Assembly: GCA_020055645.1 (NCBI GenBank)
Contig: CM034546.1
Coordinates: 35,960,001 to 36,024,000 of the forward strand
Source: Tomocerus qinae
Lineage: Eukaryota > Arthropoda > Collembola > Entomobryomorpha > Tomoceridae
Length of the DNA: 64,000 nt
Direction: 5' to 3'
Each line of letters begins with the position of its first letter. Position 1 is the stretch's first letter. This document shows, in pieces, positions 1 to 10,457 of the stretch. The translations under genes were made by a program, and so were the position numbers. Below the pieces are notes generated by a model. It was not told the origin of the DNA and searched no databases. It worked only from the letters and a program-made list of their open reading frames with translations.

Positions 1-221
1 CTACCAATGCAATACTTAAATTATTATTGCAGATAACTGTTTTACTGGTAAAAAGCTCTAGAAAAACATATATTTTAGATAAGCCCTAATGGTATTTTAG
101 CTTTCCGGAGCTGTAAATGAATCTACGAGGCATTAGGGCTTATCTAAAATATATGTTTTTCTAGAGCTTTTTACCAGTAAAACAGTTATCTGCAATAATA
201 ATTTAAGTATTGCATTGGTAG
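1..221. repeat. Perfect long hairpin (foldback), 90-bp arms
   Basis: Bases 1-90 are repeated as an exact reverse complement at 132-221, around a 41-base loop (91-131). Because the left arm starts at the window edge, the palindrome may continue outside. No ORF is present. Perfect arms of this length suggest a recently mobile foldback/MITE or a hairpin transcript source. The class is not assignable from termini because the left end is cut. Confidence 0.85.
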
Positions 222-836
222 TGGTACAGTTAAAGTGGAAGTGATGGAAGCTTGAGTTACGTCTGCTACTACTGAAAAATGTTCATTTTTCTACAAATTT
301 TTAAACATTGATTTCTCCCATTGTATTCAGTGCTATTGTATTAGTGGGACGTGTAGGCATTACATTTGAAGTAATTTGGGCCAAATAACTCTTGCGACTT
401 TTGCGACCTTTCGAGATATTGAAGGTCAAATTTTGAAAATATTTTTCAATTTTTAATTATCTCTGAGAGCAATCTGCAAACCCATAATATATATCATTCA
501 AAAAAGGTATTGTCTCTATAAGCCGTGCATTTCAGCCTACGTTGACCTTTGACCGAGTTATTCACCTTTCAATTTTAATACCCGAATTCGGGTTTTAAGG
601 AATAACCAGTAAATAAAAACGTTTTATAATGTCCTTTTAGACTCTAACAAGCCGTTTTGTTATCAAATTGAACAAAATAAAGCCATGGACTTTTTTATTC
701 TTTATTCTACCAATGTGCGAATGCTACAAGATGAAATTATTGTCATACTGGTTATAAAAAGTACTTGTAATATGTAAACAGCAATTCGTACATCTATGCG
801 GAACTACGTAGCCTCCTTGGCTTTAATGTAGTTTCA

Positions 837-955
837 CAGTGCCCCAAATTACATTTTGACCATTTTGACCACTTTTCAATTTCATCTTGACCAAGCCATT
901 TTTGACCATTATAGCCATTATGACCACTAGTGGTTTTAACCACTGCACAACACTG
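837..955. mobile_element. hAT-type MITE fragment (relative of 53313-53689)
   Basis: The right end (940-955), read on the minus strand, is CAGTGTTGTGCAGTGG. This matches the terminal repeat of the better-bounded element at 53313-53689. Both share the internal phrases TGACCATTATGACCACTAG and repeated TTTTGACC. The left limit at CAGT (837) is a guess and I found no matching target duplication, so this may be a degraded or deleted copy. Confidence 0.5.
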
Positions 956-1387
956 TCCCGTCCTACACATTCAAGTATTCAGATAAATTGCAGATGCTAG
1001 TTAGATTTTTTGATTATTAAACTATTTATTACTAATACTACACAATTCGAAATTAACTATAATGTATTTGTGACAACTGACAAACCGTATAATAAAAAAT
1101 GAGCCACGTTTAACATCTGCGTATTGTGTACAATATTATGAGATACATCAACTCAACCAAAATATCCAGTATTTGACTGGTACTGGTTAGAACAGCTCTA
1201 GGTTCTTGTTTTTTTCCTCGTGTTTTTTAAAATTGCTTACAATGTTAGTTTGTTGTTTTCGATTGTTTTATTGTCTAATGAATGACCGATTGAAGATTAA
1301 GATAATTGAGAATTGCTGTTTTTTTAAATCGTATTTCTTGTTCACATCCTTGGATGTGAACATGTCAATTGCTCATTACCCCATTTA

Positions 1388-1485
1388 ACAGCAAAAAAGG
1401 CAAAAAGGTAGCTTTTTGCTGATTTTGCTAGGCAAAAAGGCAAGCAAAAAGGCAAAAAGGTAGCTTTTTGCCTTTTTCCTGCCCT
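1388..1485. repeat. Low-complexity GCAAAAAGG / CCTTTTTGC tract
   Basis: Repeated GCAAAAAGG and GGTAGCTTTTTGC words in both orientations form a quasi-palindromic low-complexity tract. A similar tract (GCAAAAAGG, TTTGCCTTTTTGG) recurs at about 45670-45770, so this is a dispersed sequence type and not a gene part. Confidence 0.7.
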
Positions 1486-1545
1486 GTTAGACAATTGCTC
1501 TTGATGACCACTGGGAATACCACTTGACCAAATACAAATCCATAG

Positions 1546-2874
1546 GATATCAGCGAAAACTTATTAATTATGACGCCCCTTTGGAACCAGAGCATAAAGC
1601 AATTGCAAAGGCATATTTTCTGTGCCCTCTCCACCCTGCAGTCGTCCTACGCGTTTGCCAATTTTTAGCCCATGTAATAAAAAGGGCTGAATCAAACAAC
1701 GATAATAGACATGCAATATTTCCATTCAGGCTTAACGATAAGACGTTTAATAATGGCAAAGAAATCGTCATATTTCTTAAAAACCACGCCTCGTAAGTTA
1801 AACATTAAAATCAAGTGGATCTAATTATAGTATTGACTTGTTACCGTTTAGGTTAAGAATCTATCTATGCCGTAATTCTAAAATGACTCAGTGGATAGTG
1901 GATTGGTCTTGACAAAATATTTTTAATCCGCCGATCATAATTTTTTATAAAGCTTAGAGAGAAAAAAAACTCCCATCATGTTCTCAAAGCACCCTAACCC
2001 TTGTTGGAAGAAATTGTACTTATTATGCGGTGAATTTAAATATATTATTCATTACATTCAGAGAATTTTTGAAAGTCGAATTGTACGGAAACTGGTTGAC
2101 CGAATGGGCGAAAATTTTTTCTGGTGAGTTACCTAATAAATTTCGCGATCGGAAACTAGCGAAAGAATTTTTGGAGAAAGCGATAAAAATCTGTCCTACG
2201 TCTAGCCAATGCAACCACCGAATGGCAATATTCTTGGCTCAGGTATGGAAAAGCATTTTAACTGTTTAAACTATTATTTATGTATATAATTATTAACAAT
2301 TTTGAACTTGAATGATGTAATCGCAGGAGCAAAATTTCGCAGAAGCGGAGACGTATTTAAAAAATGCTGTGGAATTTAATGCAAATAATTTTGTTGCTGT
2401 CTTCGATCTAATTAAACTGCTTTTGCGGGATGCTAATAAAAACTATCAAACTTTAAGTGATATATTCCAGAATAATGTGCCCCAAAGAGTTGAACATGCC
2501 AACCTTTTGCTCTTTTTAAAAGGCTATTTCAATTTCGTCAGTGGAAACGAAGACATAGCTCTTGTTTGTTGGCTACAATGGATTCAGAATGGTGGAAACA
2601 ATGTAAACACATTCAAGGTATAAAAATTATTTATCATATTTAGAGTATAATTACTATTTATCCTAAGAAATCGAAATTACTTTTATAATATAATATTTAG
2701 GAGTTGACCTGGTATAATAATTTATGGAGATGGCCACATTTTGATTCTGTTTCTCAATTCAAAGCCATTAAACAAACAATTATTCAAAAAATGAGTTTAT
2801 ATCAGACCCTTGCAAATGTTCTGGAAAAAGATATACAATTCGCATCAAATCCACCCACCTATGGTAAAACTTAA
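1546..2874 (+). CDS. TPR-like repeat protein, 3' exons only (5' partial)
   Basis: Four exons join in frame at GT-AG sites: 1546-1792, 2062-2242, 2327-2617 and 2701-2874 (TAA). Phases agree at every junction: codon split TC|A at the first, phase 0 at the other two. The product is rich in paired helices with TPR-style spacing. Examples are a segment around KAIAKAYFLCPLHPAVVLR in exon 1, LEKAIKICPTSSQ in exon 2 and AEAETYLKNAVEFNANNF in exon 3, each reading like an A-helix ending at an NP- or CP-type turn. TPRs are protein-interaction scaffolds, and no catalytic domain is visible. No start codon lies in frame upstream of 1546, so the first exons are missing or the copy is truncated. The TPR assignment is by pattern and the biological role is unknown. 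Confidence 0.6.
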
Positions 2875-3800
2875 CATTACTTACTTCTTCATTCATGCCA
2901 GTGGAATGTAGGTTTGGGTTATAAATCAAAATATTATGTAAATACACAATTAGTAGCTTATTAATTTCTGTATAAATAAATTTTAACATTTCGATGTCAA
3001 TTACTTAGTAGAATAATCTTAGATGGGATTTTAAATACAATGATTGAAATAAAAATTGCCATTACTTGGAATAGTAGTATCAATTTGTTTCCTGGAAAAA
3101 TAAAACCGAGGAGGATGGACTGTAATCGTAATGCTGTTAATGTTTGGGTGGTGGTATAAATAAACATGTTATTATCAACATACTGAATTATTAGTTCTTT
3201 GACACTTGATTGCGGATATGCAGATTACCATCAGCATTGGCTACTACAAATGATTATCATATACATGCATATACATATGTACTTTTTAAAACGTGTTTCA
3301 TCGCGGAAGTGACATCCTTTTTGTTAATTACGTCTAAGTAGGTTAAGTACCTATTCTTTCAAAGTTTATTATTTACATATCTCGTTTTGCATGTATACTT
3401 AAGTCATATTATACAGTGTAGCCATTTTCTATGATTATCCAACAAATTTCACGGATATATAACCATATTTGTGTCTGTGTCAAGTGAAACTGTTTTTAAA
3501 ATGTAAAAAACTTGTTCGGTTGTGTAAAATTGTAAAGCATTGCATCATTTAGAGAATTTGAATATAGAATCATATTTTTTACAGTGTATGTGTTTTGGTG
3601 TAGTTGGATTAGGATGGAAAATATGTCTAATGGATCGTCAGGAAGACCAATATTGTTGTTTAAATAAAAATATACAGTACAAACCTGCAAATGTATTTAA
3701 GGTACATAATTTGGAATTTAATCAGGGATTGATCCAATTTTTCGATACAAAAAGTCTCTACATTAAATTCTGTGTGAACCGTAGTGCTGGAACATAGAAA
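2875..3800. other. Intergenic region with the next gene's likely promoter
   Basis: AT-rich sequence without recognisable domains. The open frame at 3540-3797 immediately precedes the start of the secreted-protein gene and most likely reflects its leader. No TATA box or other element can be assigned with confidence. Confidence 0.45.
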
Positions 3801-6800
3801 ATGTATTTTGTACTAAGGATAATATGCATTCTCACCATGTATGTGGAACAATGGCCATCATCAGCCGCCGACGAAGAAATTTTCGACAAGTGCCATCCCG
3901 ACACATACTACAAACCATATGTAAAATTATTAATGAAAATAGGAGACCCAGCAATAAAAGAGATTAAGAGCACTGGATTTATGGACTTAAGTGGCCACAA
4001 TAGAGTTATTCTGTGTATAAATGGAGCGTAAGTTTTATATTTACAAATAACATCCTATAAAACCATAAATGTTAATGTTATTGTGAACAGTCAAAAACTT
4101 CACTCCGACAGTTAATTATTATTAACTTGATTGTTTAACCTAATTTAACAATAATTGTTACTAATCTGCCCATTTTTCCAAATGAACAGCGCATTTCTGT
4201 ATAGAGCAATGCTTCTTGAAGGTTTAGACGAGGTTGCAAGTGGAGATGACCCTGGACCGAAATTGTACACCAATGCCTCATTGGGTGTTTATGAACACGA
4301 ATGCATGGCAATTAATAAAATTTCGAAACGTGACACAATGGCCGCAAGAGGTGGAACGGCAAAAAATATTAATTTATTTCAAGAGGTACGTCATAATTTA
4401 ATTTGGGGATTTAAATGTAGAATTTTTTAATTTATATTATCTAAATTGAGTTATCCGCTTAGACTAAAATAATATTATTATTACGGATTCTTAATTAACC
4501 TATAATTATTAATTATTAATTATGTATATTTATATTATGTAAATTGCATAAACCATTTAAATATGTTTAAAAATAGATTGTACTTATTCCATTTTACGAA
4601 TACATTGTATGTATTTTTTAGGAATTCTTACTTCACAGAGTTTCGGATATTCCCATTTCCCATCCCACTTTGTTGGAAGTTCAGGAAATACAAGAATTTG
4701 TGGGAAATGGGAAATAGTTGGGATTAAGGGAAAATATGGGAAATAAAGCCGAAAAATTTGAATTTTGACGGAGTTTTTGCTCTATTTCCCACACTGCTCA
4801 TTTCGTACTCTATTTTAATACACAAATTTCCCAGTGGGAAATAGGAAACTTTCTGTTGGTAGTATTTTCTAGTCGAAACCATTTAGATATTAAGTTTTAT
4901 TTTTGATTTACCAAATATAATGGTTAATTGGTCAAAGAATTTGGTATGGACGGTAAAAATTCAATGCTCGTTACATTCTAGTGTTAAATCCATCTTAACA
5001 GAAATTAACAGTGGATAAAATGTTTTAGGTTTTTGGAGTTTATCTAATTGGTAATGAAGAAGACTACCGGCTTCCAGAAATGGTGCAATTCAACGAAGAT
5101 AATTTTGGGCACGTAGTACTTAGCGCAGTAGGAGAGAAGCCGGGTGGTTTTTCGTTTGCAATGATAGGCTCCGCCCCTGGAGACGGTTTTTGCACAACTG
5201 TGACAGCAAATACATCGGATGGTAGTCAAAGGACTTACAAGTTCAAACTACTTACACAACCAGGGCGTGTGAAAGGTCCACATGTGAGTGCAAGACGTGG
5301 AATTCCATCATCAATCGACGACGTATTCAATCAAACGCTAACAGAATTTACAGTATGGTCACCATGTCATAAAGAGGCAAATACAGGTAGCAGATTTCGA
5401 ACTACAACTCCTCGAAGTGGTACCCCAGAAATAAATATCACTCAATACCAACAATTTGCAACGTACGGGCATGGAACTCGTATTCCAGTATTTTCTCACG
5501 ATTCAGAAGAGACAACAACAGAATTTGGTGAATCGACACATCGTCCTGAACTAATTTGTGCAGGTATATGTGAAGTAATTCTTAGTGACGAAACAATGGC
5601 ATTACCTGATTTGTTGACTAGCATTAAATGTGGAGATGGTGCACAAATGGGTCGTCTAAATGATAATGTATGCTACTTCTGGCAATATACTGCAGATGTA
5701 TATATAAATTTAGATAAAGTAAATACATTGCAATGGAGACTAAATATATTTGACGAGGTACGAAAAATAGTAGAATTGTCATGTCCTATGGTCCCTCCTT
5801 TGATGATAGAAATAGCAAGTCAAATCGTGTTGGGATATTACTCATTCCTTTTAGAAGGAAAGCTACCCCACAATGACAGATTTATCAAACGGCAGCATAG
5901 TCAATGGTATAAAGATTTAACTGAGCATTTACTGGTATGCAGAAATAAGGCACAACCTATGGAGTTTAATTACACGTATTCACTCACAAGTCCAGATGAA
6001 GAGTTTACAACTTCAGTACGAGGCTTTAAAAAAAGACATCCTGGAAGTTCTTTGTATCACAAGCTCCATGGTAATAGAACTGTGGATCTTGACGAATATG
6101 AAGAAGCTCCCCATGTACAAAATAGAAAGCCTCCACCCCCTAGTGATAAATATAGACAAGAACATCCATCGGATATTGCTCTAGTTTATAATTCTACTAC
6201 TCGTATCCCATTATTTTACCATAGGGAAGGAATTGAACTTGAGAAAGGATTAAATTATGCTATTGATGTCGCATGGAAAGCAATTGCTATAGTCATTGGC
6301 TATTGTAATGTTTTTTACCAAGCTAAAAAACCAGAATTATTTCCCAGATTCTACAATTCGTTCTATGAAGATTTCTTTGAAATTGTGGAACCTTATTGGA
6401 TGTCTACTGCTGATAATGAATTCATAAGAAATGTTATGGCAGAATATATGGAAAATCATGCTATTAATTTATGGCTTGATAGCTGCTTAGAAGCTTCTTA
6501 TATTTATTCTAGTTCTGATACATACAGACCACCAAGACCATTGATTTTCGTTGAACAAAATCAATACATTGCCAATTACTTTCTTGAACTTCCTAACGAT
6601 GTATCTATTTTGTCACCTACACATACAAGCCCACTTAGGAATTTAATCAGGTCTACCAAATTTAAACGTGATCTCGAATCAACTCAAAGTAAACCAGTAC
6701 AGAAACAAAATAATGTCGTTGACGATTCTATTAGTATTCCTGTTAATCATCCTAATAACACTCCGCCTCCTAAAAAGGATACAGAGAATGTTAAACCACA

Positions 6801-6831
6801 GATTAAACCCAAAGGACGCATTATGGGATAG
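3801..6831 (+). CDS. Secreted protein of unknown family, 741 aa, three exons
   Basis: Exons 3801-4027, 4190-4385 and 5029-6831 join in frame (codon split GC|C, then phase 0) and give 741 residues plus TAG. The N-terminus is a typical signal peptide: start ATG at 3801, hydrophobic core VLRIICILTMYV, likely cut after the SSAA region. The body has scattered cysteines, several N-glycosylation sequons (NAS, NTS, NQT, NIT, NYT, NRT, NST) and no transmembrane helix after the signal. A short motif, TRIP(V/L)F.H, occurs twice, about 240 residues apart, hinting at an old internal duplication. The last 80 or so residues are Pro/Lys/Asn-rich and look disordered. The very long last exon and intact frame argue for a functional gene. 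I do not recognise the family. Intron 2 contains a repeat (4650-4852). Confidence 0.75.
4650..4852. repeat. TTTCCCA/TGGGAAA-rich repeat in an intron
   Basis: Within intron 2 of the secreted-protein gene, the words TTTCCCA and TGGGAAA recur about eight times in both orientations, giving several overlapping hairpins. It interrupts ordinary AT-rich intron sequence and looks inserted. No clear target duplication was found. Confidence 0.55.
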
Positions 6832-7128
6832 ATATACTACAAAGTTCAAAATATTTCCTGTACAATATTTCCATACTATATACAAAAATGATAAGAATAT
6901 TATTATATATCATTTCATAGACGTCATAATAAAAATGCAGTTTGTTTCAGACACCATTTTACTGAAATTATTTTTTTGTTTACCCACCCAATGTTTAAGG
7001 TTAATGGTTAATATTTTAAGTCAGGTATTATTAATTTTAGTTTTAGGTAAAAAAGTAAGTTTGTCTGTTATTTATTATAAATTGTGATATAATGCCACTT
7101 AATTTAATCTTTGCGCCTGAATACCTTA

Positions 7129-7147
7129 ATAAATTATTTTTAATAAA
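7129..7147 (+). terminator. Polyadenylation signals of the secreted-protein gene
   Basis: Two AATAAA hexamers at 7129-7134 and 7142-7147 lie about 300 bases after the stop codon at 6831, with no competing gene between. Confidence 0.55.
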
Positions 7148-7449
7148 ACAATAATTCGGCCATTTCCTGGTACGTGTTGTAAAACCACTATTTTATTTCA
7201 TTGTTTCAGTGAAAAGTCAATGCCTCATAATTAAATTTAATCATACTAATAAAAGAAACACAATAATGCCTTCAACAAATACCAGCGTTGGATGTGTACT
7301 GTATTTTCAATAGAAGAACATAATAAGTAATACACTAAACATTAAACTATTCAGCCAACAGTATAATGTACCATATAGCATAATTAATGTATATGGCTAT
7401 TGTACTGTGTAAGGTTGAACTAATGTTAACAGTCAACTCTGTTACTTTT
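7148..7449. other. Intergenic, nothing recognised
   Basis: AT-rich sequence between the poly(A) signals and the pogo-type element. No ORF, repeat or RNA gene recognised. Confidence 0.5.
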
Positions 7450-7451
7450 TA

Positions 7452-8225
7452 CCGTATTAATCGAATTAATGTCTCGGGGGAATTATAGTTTCAAAGTCAA
7501 TATTTATTAGATTATCAATGCATTATTTAAGAAAGTTTTATTAAAATGTAATTAATTTTCTTCGTCAGAGGAGAGTAATGTGTCCATAGGTTCCGTGAGA
7601 TGTACATTCATATCATCATCGTCCGAGGGCAGCAATATTTCATCATCCTTAATCAATGGTTGTTCCATTTGTGAAAATTGATTGCACGGCTTTAACCTTT
7701 CCAGTCCTTTACTGCAATCTTTGCCTGGTTTAAAGGCGGTGATCTGTTATTTCATTAACTGTTGTTACCTTCGTCGGCCAATTTTTCATAATTCAATTTT
7801 TTCCGTATCCATTCCCTTATGCTTTTTCGGTCAACCTGTAACTGTTTACTGGCGCTGGTAATGGAAGTTTCCTCACTTAATATGATAGCTTTCAGTTTAA
7901 AAGTTAAATTTCGAGATATATATGCACTGGGTCTTCTCGAAGTCAAATGTAATCGTTGTTCTCCTCCTTCTGCCATTTCAGGTTTACTGTGGACTGCAAC
8001 TATTCTGTATTCTACCTTTCAAGCCAATGTTCTTGCCTCCTTTCCAGTTTAGTACACATGTACTTACTGTAAGTGCACACGTACCAAAAGCCCTAAATTT
8101 TGACCTGGGAATTGTTTCGAAATGGGGAATTATAGTTTCAAAGGCTGACATTTACGGGGGAAAATCGATATAGTTCTCCGGTAAGTGAACCATCTCGATG
8201 CGGGGAATTATATCGATTAATACGG
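7452..8225 (-). mobile_element. Internally deleted pogo/Tigger-type DNA transposon
   Basis: The ends are exact 13-bp inverted repeats, CCGTATTAATCGA at 7452-7464 and its complement at 8213-8225, each flanked by TA (7450-7451 and 8226-8227). A TA duplication is the hallmark of Tc1/mariner/pogo insertions. Longer imperfect similarity (GGGGAATTATAGTTTCAAA) continues inward on both sides. On the minus strand the element keeps the start of a transposase (7755-7976) and an acidic C-terminal tail (7552-7740), while the DDE catalytic core is gone. It is therefore a non-autonomous deletion derivative of about 770 bp. Confidence 0.8.
7552..7976 (-). pseudogene. pogo-type transposase remnant (N-terminal HTH plus acidic tail)
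   Basis: The 5' part, 7976-7755, encodes 73 residues with a pogo/Psq/Brinker-like helix-turn-helix: FKLKAIILSEE, then SASKQLQVDRKSIREW, the usual DNA-binding segment of pogo transposases. It then stops. About 70 bases further on, the minus strand reads a tail ending LLPSDDDDMNV...LLSSDEEN before TAA at 7552-7554, the acidic end typical of Tigger transposases. The roughly 300-residue DDE nuclease domain is missing, so no transposase activity is expected. The HTH alone could still bind the element's ends if expressed. Confidence 0.65.
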
Positions 8226-8227
8226 TA

Positions 8228-9144
8228 TATCAATAGTGAATCAATGCAACCGATTGCTAATGCAATCAAACACTACACTAACATTTACAATAAATATAAG
8301 CTATTCAGATCTTAACACGGCTTTAAGTCTGGTTCAATACAGAGAGACCAGGCGAGGTTGGTGTTAAAAGATTGAACTAATTGATGAAATATTGTACCAT
8401 ATTGAAATTGTCATCTTATAAGAAACTGTAAAGCGTGGTAGCCAGTAGCCAACCAACCGTTTTGATTAAAAGAGCTTTAAAACAACAAGAAAATATGAAA
8501 CGTATGTTATTACGCGTGAAGGTATGACAACGCAATCTATATTACAGATTAATAAGTATATACATGATACATGATACATTGTGATTCATGATAATTTTTA
8601 TGCACCATGCATTTTGTAAAGTATTAATGATCTAAAAATAAATAAATCAACAATATATGCTTTTCTGTACCTATTTCATAATCCTGCCAATATATAGATG
8701 GAAATAGTCAACGTTAAATTATTGTCTTAGAAAACTAGTATCCTTTAGCCTATGCGACTAAATTTCGAAAGGTGGGCATATCCAGCTTTTTGAATCATAT
8801 TGAATATTGTGACCATGCAAGCATAAGGCAGAAGGGACTAGAGGGCTAGAAGGGCCCTGCTCAGCTCAGCTTTTGCCATAACTATTTGTTACGACTGCCT
8901 TTCTAGATTCCTGGATTCATTGTCTGAGCACGCCCTACCACACATAGTTTAGAGCAATATATCTAAAACGGTGATTATAATATAGAGGATATTTGTTATG
9001 TGATATACATTTTCCAACGGTGGACATTAAAATAAAGGACATCATTTAAATTTCTGATTACTTTATTCCAATACATCTATACTTTTTTTTCTGTTGGTTT
9101 GGTGACCAGCAAATAATTACCCGGCCTTATTTCCACTCAAATGG
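8228..9144. other. Intergenic; 3' flank of the ADP-ribosyltransferase gene
   Basis: No coding signal. TTTATT at 9062-9067 is AATAAA on the minus strand, about 80 bases after the stop of the gene at 9145-9504, and is its likely poly(A) signal. Nothing else recognised. Confidence 0.5.
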
Positions 9145-9504
9145 TCAAATCGAATCAAACGTTTCGATGACCAGCGCGTCTGTTACATGGAAGGTCTTTG
9201 CCCCGAAGTATCCATATATCCCTTTCTCCCCGACGCTCTCGACACCATAAAGATCGGAGTCTGTAGAGTCAAATTCGAAATACCATTCGGTACGACTTTT
9301 CTTATTTTCTGGGATGACACTTCCGTCCCAATTATTTCCTAAAATTTCGTCAGTTCGCATTGTTGGCTCTAGAGAAGTTAAATAGACACCTGTTCCGAAT
9401 TGAGCATCATCTCGCGTATTACTTTTTACTGACATTTTTATCACCTTTCCTTGCTCAATTGCATCCTTTCCTTTTGTGTCGGTATAGTGGTATAACCTTA
9501 CCAT
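9145..9504 (-). CDS. HYD1-type ADP-ribosyltransferase domain protein (Tox-ART-HYD1-like)
   Basis: A single intronless frame of 119 residues from ATG at 9504 to TGA at 9145. It starts MVRLYHYTD, the signature opening of HYD1-containing ADP-ribosyltransferases (His6, Tyr7, Asp9 here). It continues with DDAQFGTGVYLTSL, matching the family's second conserved block, and later RTEWYFEF and a GIYGYFG segment. HYD1 ART domains are best known as C-terminal domains of bacterial polymorphic toxins and are also found in fungi and some animals; they are predicted to transfer ADP-ribose from NAD+ to a target. Here the domain is the whole protein, with no signal peptide. Its GC content is visibly higher than its surroundings and it has no intron, both consistent with horizontal acquisition. 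The 5' end faces the macrodomain gene 950 bases away. Activity and target are not known. Confidence 0.75.
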   Translation of the reverse strand: MVRLYHYTDTKGKDAIEQGKVIKMSVKSNTRDDAQFGTGVYLTSLEPTMRTDEILGNNWDGSVIPENKKSRTEWYFEFDSTDSDLYGVESVGEKGIYGYFGAKTFHVTDALVIETFDSI

Positions 9505-10457
9505 TATTGTTTCGTTTCAAATCTAGAGACATTATGTCAAATTTAGTGTACAGTAATTTTATTATGGAAGTATATAAAATTATGATTCAGTTTGTTTGGC
9601 TATAGATAAAAAAAGCGGATTTATTGGATTAAAGTTGGAGCGGAATTTATAATTTGTTTCCTTTGTTAAAATATTTTATTGTCATTGCATTTTCCGAAAC
9701 TAAATTTTAAAACATGGCAATGATTTAGTTTTGTAAAGTAAATAGTATTAAGACAACAAAAAAGTACCTTAGATGTCTGAGATGTGTATTTGTAATAAGA
9801 ACTCCAATAACGGTTCAGAGAGAACGGTTTATATAACAATAAATCATTTACATGATTTTCAGTTAATTTATAGCTGTATAAATGCATGATGCGTGCCTAT
9901 TGATAAAATACCATTAACCGGATGCATGATTAATATTTCAATGTAGATAACTAAAAAAGAGATGTCAAAACAGATCAAAGAATAACGTCGGTAATGCAGC
10001 AATGGGTTTTAGCTATAATCTGGATTGTTATTGCATTACATTTGAACTGTCAAAAATACTAATTGAATTATATGCTTCTGCTGACGCAATTCGGCGGATG
10101 TGATTAATACTCATAGACTTAAAATGATAACTCTTTGGCAACTTTCCGATTTTTTGTTTAATTTGTCAAGTTCAGCGTTCAGTTAAACGGCTTTAATTAT
10201 TTATTTTATTTATTTCAACGATGCACGTGTATGTGTTTATCAGTTGTTATTGAGGATGTGAATTACCTTATCTTTTCATGGTTATCAGCACACCCAAGCA
10301 TTTGCATTAACAGGAATTCTGAGATAATTTTGCTGTGACTTTGACTTTGACATTTTGTAGTTTGCTATTGTGTACTGCAATACATTGTATTTTAAGAGAA
10401 AGGGTCAAATTTGATTAAAGTCTATTTCTTTGATACTATTTTTGGTCTAATTAAAAT
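9505..10457. promoter_or_regulatory. Shared divergent intergenic region between ART and macrodomain genes
   Basis: About 950 bases separate the two divergent start codons, so both promoters should lie here. The sequence is AT-rich. I see no convincing TATA/initiator pair or repeated operator. The minus-strand frame at 9666-9887 shows no motif. Confidence 0.4.

Larger units (their letters stand above)
222..1545. other. Non-coding stretch upstream of TPR-like gene
   Basis: I see no convincing exon here. The short ORF at 1206-1388 has no recognisable motif. The stretch holds a MITE-like fragment (837-955) and a low-complexity tract (1388-1485). The missing 5' exons of the TPR-like gene should be in or beyond this stretch, but I could not place them. 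Confidence 0.5.

Noticed and set aside
3540-3797. Separate small gene upstream of the secreted protein
   Set aside because: The 85-codon frame has no recognisable feature and ends directly before the secreted protein's ATG. It is likely leader sequence.
6668-7087. 139-codon plus-strand frame
   Set aside because: Begins inside the secreted-protein exon in another frame and runs into its 3' UTR; AT-driven hydrophobic composition.
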